DNA of 64,000 bases from an uncultured Bacilli bacterium (GCA_934098485.1 CAKOOH010000001.1:124001-188000); one strand, 5' to 3'. Numbered from the stretch's first letter, positions 43,376 to 52,807 are shown. Notes: generated by a model from the letters alone, not told the origin. Translations and numbers: made by a program.

Positions 43376-46300
43376 TCATTTCTTACCTTTAAAATAATCT
43401 GACTTTATAACAGCATCATTTAAAAGCATTTTCTTTTTAACAATTAAATTATATTTATTTAATACTTTTTGTTTCATTTTTTGACCACTTTGATATTCTC
43501 CATTAGCAACATAAGTTTTGCCATTATACCATGAACCATCAGGGAAGAAGACAAGTGGATCATAATTTTTACTTAGAATGTCACGGCCAATATAGTTATT
43601 TTGATTATATTCAATACCGAATAAGTTTAAAACAGTTGGTAAGATATCTAATTGAGAATTAACTTGTTTAATATTTTTAACAACTTTACCATTATTATAA
43701 ATAATGAATGGAGTGTGGTTTATTAAATTGTTACTAGTTTCTTTATATTTGTTTAAAATTTCTTTATCTTCGATAGTATAGTCATAATGATCTGCATAAA
43801 TAACTAATACAGTATCATCTAACATATTTTTTTCTTTTAATTTTTCTAATAATAATTTAATTAAATCATCGGTTTCTTTAGCTTGTAATTTTAAACAATC
43901 AAATTCTGATAATCCAACTTCATCAGTAAGCATTTTACAGGTTCCTTTAGATGTTTTATAAGGCATGTGAGCTGAGTATGTAATAATGTAAGAAACACTT
44001 GGCTGACTATTATTTAATATCATGTTTGCAAAAGTTTCATTTTTGATTAGCTCGGTATCTAACCAGAATTCATTATTATGATAGATATCTAAGTCTTTTA
44101 GTCCATTATAGGAATCGTATCCGAAGGCTTTATAATTTACGCCTCTAGAGTAATATTCTTTACTATTCATATGGAAAGCATTAACGGTATAACCAAGATT
44201 TTTAAATAGATTAGGTAGTGAGTATGAGTAAGTGTTACGGCTAAAGGTATAAGCACTTTGATTATAGTTATAAGCACTTGAGTAACCGGTATTCACCATA
44301 AATTCGGAGTTAAATGTTGAACCACCACCTGATGTAAATGAATAATGGTTGGTAAAATTTAGAGAATTTTTAGATAATTTATAGAATGTAGGCATAATGT
44401 CTTTATCAAGTAAGAATTCGTCAATACTTTCTAATTGTAATAAGATTAAATTTTTTCCTTTAAAAATACCAGTATAATTATTTGTTTCACTAGGAATGTT
44501 TTCTTTGAAGTTTTCATCAAGAACTTCTTTTTCTGCATCTGATAAAGTGTTATTATCTTTGATAAAATTTATATAGAAGTTTCTAACGTTGTATTCAAAC
44601 ATACCAGAAACCATCATGCTTTTATTGTTGTCATTAAAGTTTTCATAAATTCTTCGGGAGTTGCGCCAGTCATCCCATTCAACTTCAGCATTTTTAGTAC
44701 CATATAAGTTGGGCATTAAAAATCTAATAATTAAGAAAGATAAAATTATAATTCCGGCTTTTTTGTAATTTGTTTTTTTACTAAATTCGGCTTTTTTAAG
44801 TCCTTTAATATTTAGATATATACTTAAAATAAATACAATTACAACCCAGTATTTAATATTTAAAAGGACAGTGTCATAATATTCGGTTCCTTCACCAGCA
44901 ACGGCCATAACGCTGTAATCAAAGAACATGTTAAAGTATGAAAAGTATACTGCATGAACTAAGAACATAACTAGAGAAAAGATATAGAATATTAAGTATA
45001 CGATTTTACCGGCTGTTTTATTTAGTGATTTTACCAAAATTAAAATAAACGATAACCATAAAATACTAAATAAATTAGGCATAGGCATAAACCAGAAGTA
45101 AAAACCAACTTTATGATTATAGAATAGTCTTAAGGCTAAATCTAATACATATAATGATAAGAATAAAAAGATGTAATACTTATTTTCTTTGGTAAATTTT
45201 TTGATAATGGTTTTTAATTTAAGAAAATTCTCTTTGACAAAACTACTTATTTTATTACTAATACGTTTAATTTGTTTTGTAAATTTTTGATAAATGATAA
45301 TTGATATTAATATTACTAAACCAACTAAAGACGCAATTTTAGCCACTTTTAAAAATGGAGTATGATAGACAATTTCTATTTTATGGGTTCCTTCAGTTAT
45401 TGCAAATCCTAAGAAAGCATTATCTACTTTAACGGTGTCGACACGGTTATCATCAATATATACTTTAAATCCTCTTTTTTCGTAAGGAATGGTAAGTTTA
45501 ACATAACCATCTTCTCTTACATTAACTGTTCCTGTAAGATAATTGGTTTTCTTAACTTCATCAAAAACTATTTCATCAACGCTATTTTTAATATTTTTTA
45601 TTTGGTTATAATTAATTGTATATAATTCAATATCACTTATATCAAATGATCCTTTAGAAAATGTAATATTTAATTCAGAAATAGTATTATTTGATGATAG
45701 AACATATTCAAAAGTATTGTTATTGTTGTGATATTTCCAGTTGGAACAAGAAAGTGCATTAGTTACGCCATTTATAGTTATGTTACTACTACATGCAAAA
45801 CCATCTTTTTGTTTATTCATTTTAAATTTTATGATAAATATTTCATTATTAATTGGTGTATTAAGTTTAATTTTTACGTTATTATCACTATTTGTTTCGA
45901 TAATATAATGCCCATTTTCTTCATTATAAGTAATATTATTTAATTCGGTAATTTCATAAGCACTTTTATAATTTTTAACATTACCTTTTTTATAGACATC
46001 ATTAACGCTTCGATCAACAATAACGTAATTTAAAAGGGCATCAATAGTTTCAGGATAAGATAAAGTTTTAAACTCTCTTAAACTCATAATTTTACTACTG
46101 CTATAACCAACAGGTAATACATCATCGTTTATATAAAGGCTTTTGCCGTTTTCTTCAGTAACTTTGGTATAACCAATCGGAGCATCTTTACTAGTTATTA
46201 AATATTTTGCTCCGATATAATAGTCATATAGAATGTTTTGTGCTTCTGTAATGGTAGTATTATCTCGGTTTAAAACTTCATTTTGAAAGATATTGCGGAC

Positions 46301-47779
46301 AAAGTTCATATAATTTTTGTTTGAGTAAGATGAGTATATAGAGGATTTTAAATTGTCAATATTATAAACTTTGTTAGAATTACTTAAAATATTATCTTCA
46401 ATCGTAGTACGATATAAATTATTGTCAACTATTTCTTCAGTTAGTTTATAGTAACTTTCATTATTTATATCCTTTATAGTGGTAAATTTAGCATAACTTT
46501 CATTTAAAGATGTACCAATAAGAGAACCAATTAAAACTAAATACATTGGGATGTAAATAATATATGTTTTTTTCTTTTTTGTTAATAAGTATAAAGATAT
46601 TAACATTAATGTGCTATCTAAGATAATAAGAGGAAGACTATAACTTGTGATCGCAATAAAGATAAGAAAAATACTTACGAGTATTGTTATACTTATTAAT
46701 TTATGATAATTAACTTTTTGATTTTCGACGTTTTTAAAAAACTCACTTATTTGTAAAATCATTAAAGGTAAGAAAGGAATAAAGCATTTTCCGTCTATGT
46801 ACATAAATCCGTTTAAAACATAACTACATAAAGGTATTAAGATATATAAAGATGAAATAACAGCTAAAAAGTAAAAGCCTTTCTTTTTATTAATAATTTC
46901 CCAAATTATGGTAATGATATAAATCATAGTGATGCCCCAAGAATAGTAAGAAAAATAGAATGTTTTATCATATCCGATTTTAGGGTTAAATAAATCAATA
47001 AGACTATAATTTATAGCATTACTTGTTGATGATCTTCCAACAAAAAGAGCGTATACAGTAGGTATTAAGATTATACTAGCCATAAGGATTGCTATGGATA
47101 CATATCCGACAATTTTAAATAATTGATTTCTATTATAATTGTTATTTTTTAATAATTTATATAGAGTATAAATTCCGATAGTAATAATGCCAGAAACACT
47201 GAAATAATAACTGGTCATGATCATTAAAAAGGTACAAATGATAAGAGGTACAGGTTTTTTCTTTTCAAAATAATAGTCGACACTCATCAAAGCACCAATC
47301 ATAAATGGCATATAAATGACAAACATTAGATGACGATGAAAATGGTAAAAAAAGGTACTGTTAAGTAATAATATTGCAGTGCTTAAAAAAGCAATTTTAC
47401 TATTATACTTATTATTAATCCATTTATAAAACATAAATAAAGAAACTAAAAGACTAATTATACTAATACTAGGAATGTAAATGTACATAGGGACAAAGGG
47501 AAGAAAGTATGAAAGTAAAATTAGTGGGCTTAATAAGCCATAATAAGAAAAATAATATATATTTTGACCTAAACCTAGATTTAAGGCAAACTCAGGAATT
47601 ATTTTTCCCGTTTTATAAAAGAGCATTCTAAAATATTCCGGAATAGTGATGTACTGATTTAACCAATCAACGTTTGATCCGAAGATATAACCTTTAAAAG
47701 ATAAAATTCCGATAAAAATCGCCACTATAATTAAAAATATACTTAAATATAAATAATCTTTTTTTTCTAATTTCTTCAT
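43376..47779 (-). CDS. YfhO-LtaS fusion: GT-C membrane protein joined to a lipoteichoic-acid-synthase-type phosphotransferase
   Basis: The 1467-residue protein has two parts. Residues ~1-850 match YfhO: an early outer loop SNVDWLNQYITIPEYFRMLF, FYYG-type LGQNIYYFSYYGLLSPL, many membrane helices, a large outer domain and a last helix near 840-860. Residues ~862-1467 match LtaS: about five helices, then a sulfatase-fold domain with LQLESIDEF, a likely nucleophile Thr1155 in GGGSTFNSEF, and VIYADHYDY. LtaS polymerises glycerol-phosphate outside the membrane; YfhO is implicated in glycosylating that polymer. One ribosome site (GAGAGGT) precedes ATG 47779, and the frame is open throughout. Confidence 0.88.
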   Translation of the reverse strand: MKKLEKKDYLYLSIFLIIVAIFIGILSFKGYIFGSNVDWLNQYITIPEYFRMLFYKTGKIIPEFALNLGLGQNIYYFSYYGLLSPLILLSYFLPFVPMYIYIPSISIISLLVSLFMFYKWINNKYNSKIAFLSTAILLLNSTFFYHFHRHLMFVIYMPFMIGALMSVDYYFEKKKPVPLIICTFLMIMTSYYFSVSGIITIGIYTLYKLLKNNNYNRNQLFKIVGYVSIAILMASIILIPTVYALFVGRSSTSNAINYSLIDLFNPKIGYDKTFYFSYYSWGITMIYIITIIWEIINKKKGFYFLAVISSLYILIPLCSYVLNGFMYIDGKCFIPFLPLMILQISEFFKNVENQKVNYHKLISITILVSIFLIFIAITSYSLPLIILDSTLMLISLYLLTKKKKTYIIYIPMYLVLIGSLIGTSLNESYAKFTTIKDINNESYYKLTEEIVDNNLYRTTIEDNILSNSNKVYNIDNLKSSIYSSYSNKNYMNFVRNIFQNEVLNRDNTTITEAQNILYDYYIGAKYLITSKDAPIGYTKVTEENGKSLYINDDVLPVGYSSSKIMSLREFKTLSYPETIDALLNYVIVDRSVNDVYKKGNVKNYKSAYEITELNNITYNEENGHYIIETNSDNNVKIKLNTPINNEIFIIKFKMNKQKDGFACSSNITINGVTNALSCSNWKYHNNNNTFEYVLSSNNTISELNITFSKGSFDISDIELYTINYNQIKNIKNSVDEIVFDEVKKTNYLTGTVNVREDGYVKLTIPYEKRGFKVYIDDNRVDTVKVDNAFLGFAITEGTHKIEIVYHTPFLKVAKIASLVGLVILISIIIYQKFTKQIKRISNKISSFVKENFLKLKTIIKKFTKENKYYIFLFLSLYVLDLALRLFYNHKVGFYFWFMPMPNLFSILWLSFILILVKSLNKTAGKIVYLIFYIFSLVMFLVHAVYFSYFNMFFDYSVMAVAGEGTEYYDTVLLNIKYWVVIVFILSIYLNIKGLKKAEFSKKTNYKKAGIIILSFLIIRFLMPNLYGTKNAEVEWDDWRNSRRIYENFNDNNKSMMVSGMFEYNVRNFYINFIKDNNTLSDAEKEVLDENFKENIPSETNNYTGIFKGKNLILLQLESIDEFLLDKDIMPTFYKLSKNSLNFTNHYSFTSGGGSTFNSEFMVNTGYSSAYNYNQSAYTFSRNTYSYSLPNLFKNLGYTVNAFHMNSKEYYSRGVNYKAFGYDSYNGLKDLDIYHNNEFWLDTELIKNETFANMILNNSQPSVSYIITYSAHMPYKTSKGTCKMLTDEVGLSEFDCLKLQAKETDDLIKLLLEKLKEKNMLDDTVLVIYADHYDYTIEDKEILNKYKETSNNLINHTPFIIYNNGKVVKNIKQVNSQLDILPTVLNLFGIEYNQNNYIGRDILSKNYDPLVFFPDGSWYNGKTYVANGEYQSGQKMKQKVLNKYNLIVKKKMLLNDAVIKSDYFKGKK

Positions 47780-47902
47780 TTTTACTACCTCTCAATTAGC
47801 CTAGATTATATCATTTTTATGGGATAATCGCAACTTTACCGATGTTGGTACAAGTGCTCTTTCTTTTCAAAAATTAATTCATATAATAATATAGGTGATA
47901 AT

Positions 47903-48130
47903 ATGGACAATCAAATTGTATTAATCGTTGGTATTGTAGTTTCTTTAATATCAATAGTAACGCCTATTATAAAGCTTAATACTACTATTAATAAGCTTAA
48001 TTTTGCGGTAAGTTGCCTTAAAAAAACAATGGATGAAACAGTAAAAAAATTAAATAATCAAGAAAAAACGATAATTTTATTAGAAAACAAATTGGAAAGA
48101 AGTGATAAAAATGGAAATAACAATAACTAG
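47903..48130 (+). CDS. Small membrane/coiled-coil protein (XhlA- or holin-accessory-like)
   Basis: The 75-residue protein has one N-terminal membrane helix (IVLIVGIVVSLISIVTPI) and a helical coiled-coil tail (TMDETVKKLNNQEKTIILLE). Short proteins of this plan accompany holins in Firmicute prophages, though XhlA itself has the opposite order. ATG 47903 follows AGGTGATA. It overlaps the holin-like gene by 20 bases. The gene is divergent from the YfhO-LtaS fusion, with a 123-base shared upstream region. Confidence 0.6.
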   Translation: MDNQIVLIVGIVVSLISIVTPIIKLNTTINKLNFAVSCLKKTMDETVKKLNNQEKTIILLENKLERSDKNGNNNN

Positions 48131-48380
48131 TATTATATCGTTTGTTACATTAGTAATTGGATTTATAAGTAAAAAATTAAAAATTGTTAATAAAAAATAT
48201 ATTCCATATCAAAATATTCTTATTGGAATTGTATCGGGATTTATTATTTATATGACAGGACTTGACGAAAATATTTATAAAGCAGTAATTAGTGCTTTAA
48301 TTGCTTCTTTAAGTGCTGGTGGTATTTATGATGCCTTACCAAATATAAAAAAAGAGGATAATAAGGAAATGGAAAATTAA
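48111..48380 (+). CDS. Phage-holin-like membrane protein (Hol44-like)
   Basis: The 89-residue protein has an N-terminal helix (ITSIISFVTLVIGFI), a short loop with KKYIPYQNILIGIVSGFIIY, a third hydrophobic stretch (AVISALIASLSAGGIYDAL) and a charged tail (KKEDNKEMEN). The 'kyIP..l.giG' loop followed by a 'G...GL.a.G.y' helix recalls the Hol44/holin superfamily V proteins. Holins open the membrane to let leaderless endolysins out. ATG 48111 follows GAAAGAAGTG. No endolysin or other phage gene is adjacent, but leaderless wall hydrolases lie at 9.6 and 39.6 kb. Confidence 0.65.
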   Translation: MEITITSIISFVTLVIGFISKKLKIVNKKYIPYQNILIGIVSGFIIYMTGLDENIYKAVISALIASLSAGGIYDALPNIKKEDNKEMEN

Positions 48381-48496
48381 AAATTTTAAGATATAAAAAA
48401 ATCTACAATATGAAAAATTAAAGAAAAAGAAAATTTTAAATAGTTTATTATTTTGCTAATAATTGGTATAATGGTTATAGATATTGAGGGATGACT

Positions 48497-48886
48497 GTGA
48501 AAAAAGTAAAAAAAATACTATTAATTATAATACCAGTACTATTAATAGCGTTATTAATATATGTAGCGTTTAAGGAAATTACGCCACTTGATGATACTAA
48601 AAAGTTATATATAAATTGCGGAAGTACTCATGAAAATTATGATGTGCTTACAGGCAATAAAATTAGTTTTGCACCAAATGATGAAAAATGTAAATTAAAT
48701 TTGGAAATAAGAGATGTAGAACGAAATTTTGTGAAATTAAATTCAACATTGTATTTATATAAAATGGATGGCAATAATAATATTATTGATAGTTCTTTAT
48801 CAAATGAAATATATTTGAATCCTAATGAACATTTAATTTTATATAGTATGGATAAAACGACAAAATTTGAATTTAATTATAAGTAA
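48497..48886 (+). CDS. Membrane-anchored small extracellular protein, unknown
   Basis: The 129-residue product has a basic start (VKKVKKI), one membrane helix (LLIIIPVLLIALLIYVAF) and a ~95-residue extracellular domain with two Cys (NCGST and EKCKLNL) that could pair. It appears beta-rich and was not recognised. GTG 48497 is six bases after GAGGG; the ATG at 48491 touches that site and is unlikely. A terminator follows at once. Confidence 0.55.
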   Translation: MKKVKKILLIIIPVLLIALLIYVAFKEITPLDDTKKLYINCGSTHENYDVLTGNKISFAPNDEKCKLNLEIRDVERNFVKLNSTLYLYKMDGNNNIIDSSLSNEIYLNPNEHLILYSMDKTTKFEFNYK

Positions 48887-48912
48887 AAATAGGGTAATAA
48901 AACCTTATTTTT
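48886..48912 (+). terminator. Terminator
   Basis: AAAATAGGGT (48887-48896 region) pairs with ACCTTATTTT (48902-48911 region), followed by T; one G-U pair. Confidence 0.7.
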
Positions 48913-48948
48913 TATGATATAATTTATTAAAGAAATGGTGATTATTTA

Positions 48949-50529
48949 ATGAAGAAATTTTTTTTAACAATGATCTTTTTTTTAACAATTCCTTTAATCG
49001 TATTTGCTGATGAGGAAGTAAAAGAAGAGTTTGTAATTGTATGTGATGCCGAAAAAATAAATTTAAATGAACAACTTATTTGCCGAATTTCTGTAAATGA
49101 TAATCAAATTAGTTTTAATCAGGTTAATTATAGTATTAATGTTAGTGATGGCTTATCAATTGTTGATGTTAGAAGTAATTATGATAAAATCTGGAAGGTA
49201 ACAAAGGATGGAGCGACTAGTAAAGAAGAAGTAACCGGGTTACAGGAGTTTGGTATTTTACTATTAAAAGGAATTTCTTCAGGAGAAAAAGAAATAAATA
49301 TTAGTAATATTGTTATAAAAAATGAAAGCACTAGTGCAGAAAAGACAATAAAAGACGTAGATGCTAAAGTAAAAGTTATATCTGATGATAATTATTTAAA
49401 TGATATCATTATTAATGATGAATCTTTAAAAAATTTTGATTCAAAAAAAACAAGTTTTACATATCATATAGATAAAGATGCTACTAAAATTAAAATAAAT
49501 GTAGTTCCTAGTAATGAATATAGTAAAATTAACGGTGCTAAAGAATATACTTTATCTTTAAATAATGGCTCATTTTTAATTCCTATAGAAGTTATAAGTG
49601 AAAATGGAAATACAAAAATATATACAATTAATGTTGTTAGAGATAATTTTGTTAGTAATAATATAGATAAAAAACTAAAAGATTTAAAAATAACTAATAA
49701 TAAAGGAAATGTTATTTTAATTAATTTTAAACCAGATGTATATCATTATGATATTGAAGTGGGAAGTGATATTACTTATTTTAATATAGAACCTACTTTG
49801 CCAGAAGGAATAAATTTTGTAAAAGATTATGGTAAAAGAAAAGCAAATATTAATTCAGGAGATAATTTAGTTTTAATTAAAACGGTGGATGATGCTGGTG
49901 AAGAACTTACATATACAATAAGTATTACGAAACCGTTGTTAAATAAATCTAGTAATAATTATATTAAATCTTTAGCGATAGATGGTTATGATTTGAAATT
50001 TAGTAAAAGAGTAAGAAATTATACTTTAGAAGTAAAGAAAAATACAAAATCTTTAGAAATAAAGCCAGTATTAGATGATGAGAAGGCTACTTATCAAATA
50101 ACTGGAAATTCTAATTTAAAAGATGGTAGTGTAGTAAAAATTATAGTTACGGCGGAAAATCAAGTTAAAACTACTTATCAAATTAATATTAAATATAAAA
50201 ATGTTAATTACTTTAAATATATTTGTATTATTTTAATTGGAGCTTTTGCTATATATGAAATTTTGAAAAATGCGAAAAAGTTTATTTCTGAAATTGGAAC
50301 TCATAAAGCAAAGAAAAAGAAGCAGGCGGTAACGATTAGAAAAACTAGAAAAGTAAATTCTAAAACAACTAGTAAATCTATAAGTAAAAAACCGGTAAAG
50401 AAAAGGTCAGAAACTAAAAAAGCTAGTATTAAGCCACTAAATGCTAAAAAGAAAACAACATCAAGGAAAAATGTTAAAGCAAAAAAGAAACCAAAAACGA
50501 ATGGTAAAAATAAAAAACGTAAAAAATAG
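48949..50529 (+). CDS. Membrane protein with cohesin-like and three cadherin-like domains and a lysine-rich cytoplasmic tail
   Basis: The 526-residue protein has a signal peptide (FFLTMIFFLTIPLIVFA) and a ~120-residue cohesin-like beta domain. Three cadherin-like repeats follow, each with an L..L.I.......F...v..Y.i pattern (for example NYIKSLAIDGYDLKFSKRVR, then NYTLEVKK). A membrane helix (YICIILIGAFAIYEIL) near residue 425 precedes a ~90-residue tail made mostly of Lys, Arg, Ser and Thr. The outer part suits carbohydrate or protein binding; the tail could contact nucleic acid or anionic lipid. ATG 48949 follows AAATGGTGA. It has its own terminator. Confidence 0.78.
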   Translation: MKKFFLTMIFFLTIPLIVFADEEVKEEFVIVCDAEKINLNEQLICRISVNDNQISFNQVNYSINVSDGLSIVDVRSNYDKIWKVTKDGATSKEEVTGLQEFGILLLKGISSGEKEINISNIVIKNESTSAEKTIKDVDAKVKVISDDNYLNDIIINDESLKNFDSKKTSFTYHIDKDATKIKINVVPSNEYSKINGAKEYTLSLNNGSFLIPIEVISENGNTKIYTINVVRDNFVSNNIDKKLKDLKITNNKGNVILINFKPDVYHYDIEVGSDITYFNIEPTLPEGINFVKDYGKRKANINSGDNLVLIKTVDDAGEELTYTISITKPLLNKSSNNYIKSLAIDGYDLKFSKRVRNYTLEVKKNTKSLEIKPVLDDEKATYQITGNSNLKDGSVVKIIVTAENQVKTTYQINIKYKNVNYFKYICIILIGAFAIYEILKNAKKFISEIGTHKAKKKKQAVTIRKTRKVNSKTTSKSISKKPVKKRSETKKASIKPLNAKKKTTSRKNVKAKKKPKTNGKNKKRKK

Positions 50530-50558
50530 TCTTTGGAAAAATCAAAGATTATTTTTTT
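50525..50558 (+). terminator. Terminator
   Basis: AATAGTCTTTG (50525-50535) pairs with CAAAGATTATT (50543-50553), 11 bp with one G-U, followed by T. It overlaps the preceding stop codon. Confidence 0.88.
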
Positions 50559-50579
50559 ATAAAAGTTAAAAAAAGTTAG

Positions 50580-50609
50580 TTGCAGGATAAATGTATCATG
50601 TGATACAAT
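50580..50609 (+). promoter_or_regulatory. Promoter with TetR operator
   Basis: TTGCAG (50580-50585), an 18-base spacer and TACAAT (50604-50609) with an extended TGA just before it. The palindrome TGTATCA-TG-TGATACA (50592-50607) covers the spacer and part of the -10. A TetR gene starts 22 bases later, so autorepression of the whole operon is likely. Confidence 0.75.
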
Positions 50610-50631
50610 ATAACTGGATAGGAGGGTAGTA

Positions 50632-51264
50632 ATGCCAACGAAGATTAAAACTACTAAGGAAATGATTGTGGATGCAGCCTTCGAAATTACTAGAGAAAAA
50701 GGAATAGATGAAGTTAGTAATAGGGAAATAGCCAAAAAACTTAATTCATCAATTAGGCCAATATATTATCAATTTAAGAACTCTAGAGAACTTAATGAAG
50801 CATTAATGAAGAAAATTGGTAAATATTTTTATGTATTTTTACTTAATGGAATTGACTATAAAATTCCGCCATATAAACAAATTGGTATTAATTATGTTAA
50901 GTTTGCTAAAGAAGAACCTAACCTTTTTAAAATATTATTTATGAGTAACTATAGTCAGACAGTAGAAAAATTTGTTTTTGAAGATGAAGATTTTAAAGAA
51001 GTTGCTGATATGATTAAAATTAGTACAAGATTAAGTGATGAAGATCTTAAAGGATTTCATGTACAAATGTGGATATTTACTCATGGCATTTCTTGTTTGT
51101 GTGCAACTAACACAATTGACTTTAGTAATGATGATATTAATGATTTATTATCAAGAGGATTTCAGGCGTTTATGTTACTTGAAGAAAATCCAGATAATAA
51201 ATGGAATATGAATATAAAAGAAAATAGAGAAAAATGGGAGAAAGAAAATGAAAAATTTAACTAG
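50632..51264 (+). CDS. TetR family transcriptional regulator
   Basis: The 210-residue protein has the TetR helix-turn-helix at ~10-55 (TKEMIVDAAFEITREKGIDE, IAKKLNSSIRPIYYQFKNSR) and a ligand/dimer domain with WHG-type features (MWIFTHGISCLCATNTIDF). It probably represses its own operon through the palindrome at 50592-50607. ATG 50632 follows GGAGGG. It overlaps the LiaF-like gene by 17 bases. The inducer is unknown; the operon content suggests an envelope-active compound or the envelope state. Confidence 0.9.
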   Translation: MPTKIKTTKEMIVDAAFEITREKGIDEVSNREIAKKLNSSIRPIYYQFKNSRELNEALMKKIGKYFYVFLLNGIDYKIPPYKQIGINYVKFAKEEPNLFKILFMSNYSQTVEKFVFEDEDFKEVADMIKISTRLSDEDLKGFHVQMWIFTHGISCLCATNTIDFSNDDINDLLSRGFQAFMLLEENPDNKWNMNIKENREKWEKENEKFN

Positions 51265-51934
51265 TGTAATTTGGGGATTGGTTTTTATAATTGTTGGGGT
51301 GATTTTTGGACTTAATACTTTAAATATTACAGATATTGATATCTTCTTTGATGGATGGTGGACTTTATTTATAATTATTCCATGTTTTATTAATTTATTT
51401 AAAGCGGGTGACAAAAAAGGAAATATAATTGGTTTATTAATTGGAGTTTTATTATTACTGGCATCATTAAATGTAATAAATTTTGAAATTGTTTGGAAGT
51501 TATTAGTGCCAGGAATTTTAATAATTATTGGTTTATCAATGGTATTTGAAAATAGTCTTAAAACTAAATTTAACGATGAAATTAAGAAAATAAATCGAAG
51601 CAAAAATAAAGAAAATGAATATTGCGCTACTTTTGGAGAACAAAAAATAAATTTTGATGATGAAAAATTTGAAGGCACTAATATATCAGCAGTATTTGGC
51701 AGTATAAAATGTGATTTACGTAAAGCAGAAATTAAAAAAGATGTAGTTATAAATGCAAGTGCGATATTTGGAGGAATTGAAATTCTTGTTTCCAATAATG
51801 TAAAGGTTAAAGTTAAATCTTCAAGTATGTTTGGTGGAGCTTCCGAAAAGAAGAGAAATGTAAATGAAGATAAAAATACGCCAACAATTTATGTGAATGC
51901 TACATGTTTATTTGGAGGAGTAGAAATTAAATGA
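51248..51934 (+). CDS. LiaF-like membrane protein (LiaI/LiaF fusion form)
   Basis: The 228-residue protein has four N-terminal membrane helices with paired motifs (IWGLVFIIVGVIFGLNTLNI, then WWTLFIIIPCFINLF). Its soluble C-terminus has the LiaF 'cell-wall-active antibiotics response' repeats: CATFGEQKINF, SAVFGSIKCDLRKAEI, SAIFGGIEI and TCLFGGVEI. LiaF restrains the LiaRS envelope-stress system in Bacillus; no LiaRS is encoded here. ATG 51248 follows GGGAGAAAG and overlaps the tetR end. The next gene starts in its stop codon. Confidence 0.85.
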   Translation: MKNLTSVIWGLVFIIVGVIFGLNTLNITDIDIFFDGWWTLFIIIPCFINLFKAGDKKGNIIGLLIGVLLLLASLNVINFEIVWKLLVPGILIIIGLSMVFENSLKTKFNDEIKKINRSKNKENEYCATFGEQKINFDDEKFEGTNISAVFGSIKCDLRKAEIKKDVVINASAIFGGIEILVSNNVKVKVKSSSMFGGASEKKRNVNEDKNTPTIYVNATCLFGGVEIK

Positions 51935-52746
51935 CAACAGCTCAAAAAATAATAAAATATATTGCAGTGGCTTTTGCGTTTCTTTTAATATTTACAATTA
52001 TTAGTAGTATAGCAGCAGGATTTGAACTAATTGGCAATGCTTTTGCACCTTCTAAAGATGCTAAAGAAAATATAGAAGAAATATGGAAAAGCAAAAGTTC
52101 GGATATTAGCTTACTTGATGTCGATCTTAAATTTAGTAAATTAAATATTAAAAAAGGCGATACTTTTAAGGCTGTAAGTAATAGTAAATATATATCTGTT
52201 ACTCAAGATGAAAATAAGATTAAAATAAAAGATAATAAAAAATTTACTTTGGGAAGTAGTTTAGAAAGTGAAGTAACTTTGTATATACCTGATGAATTTA
52301 TTTTAGATACCGCAAATATTGAATCTGGTGCCGGTAGTATGTATATTGAAAGTCTTTATGCTTATAAACTTAATTTAAATTTAGGGGCTGGTAAAGTTAT
52401 TATTGATCACATTTATTCTGAAAAAACGGATATTGATGCTGGTGCTGGAAAATTTGAAATAAAAAGTGGTGCTTTACAAAATTTAGATTTTGATATGGGC
52501 GTTGGTGAAACAACTATTAACGCAAGTATAACGGGAAAAAGCGAAATTGATGCCGGCGTAGGTAATTTAAATATTAATCTTTTTGGTGATGAAGATAAAT
52601 ATCAAATTGAATTTTCAAAAGGTATTGGCAACATAAAGCTTGGTGATAGGGATATTTCAGATGGCGAAATTGTAGGAAATGGTCTTGAAACAATAAAAAT
52701 TGATGGTGGTATTGGTTCAATAAAGGTTAACTTTGTTAATGAATAA
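51931..52746 (+). CDS. DUF4097-type beta-helix membrane protein
   Basis: The 271-residue protein has an N-terminal membrane helix (YIAVAFAFLLIFTIISSIAA) and a repetitive beta domain with ladder-like lines such as ESGAGSMYIESL, NLGAGKVIIDHI, DAGAGKFEIKSG and DAGVGNLNINLF. This is the DUF4097/adhesin-like pattern often found beside LiaF, PspC or ABC exporters. It probably senses or scaffolds at the membrane surface. Its ATG overlaps the liaF-like stop (ATGA), and an ABC transporter follows after 61 bases. Confidence 0.8.
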   Translation: MTTAQKIIKYIAVAFAFLLIFTIISSIAAGFELIGNAFAPSKDAKENIEEIWKSKSSDISLLDVDLKFSKLNIKKGDTFKAVSNSKYISVTQDENKIKIKDNKKFTLGSSLESEVTLYIPDEFILDTANIESGAGSMYIESLYAYKLNLNLGAGKVIIDHIYSEKTDIDAGAGKFEIKSGALQNLDFDMGVGETTINASITGKSEIDAGVGNLNINLFGDEDKYQIEFSKGIGNIKLGDRDISDGEIVGNGLETIKIDGGIGSIKVNFVNE

Positions 52747-52807
52747 TTAGTAAAATATTAAAAATTAACAAATTGGTATAAAGAAATACTATGAAAGATG
52801 GTGGAAA

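Noticed and set aside
50301..50735. A 144-codon Phe/Leu-rich minus-strand frame.
   Set aside because: It is antisense to the lysine-rich tail (AAA/AAG codons give Phe/Leu), crosses a terminator and enters tetR.
51175..51795. A 206-codon minus-strand frame.
   Set aside because: It is antisense to the tetR end and liaF-like gene, which have clear family motifs, coupling and ribosome sites.
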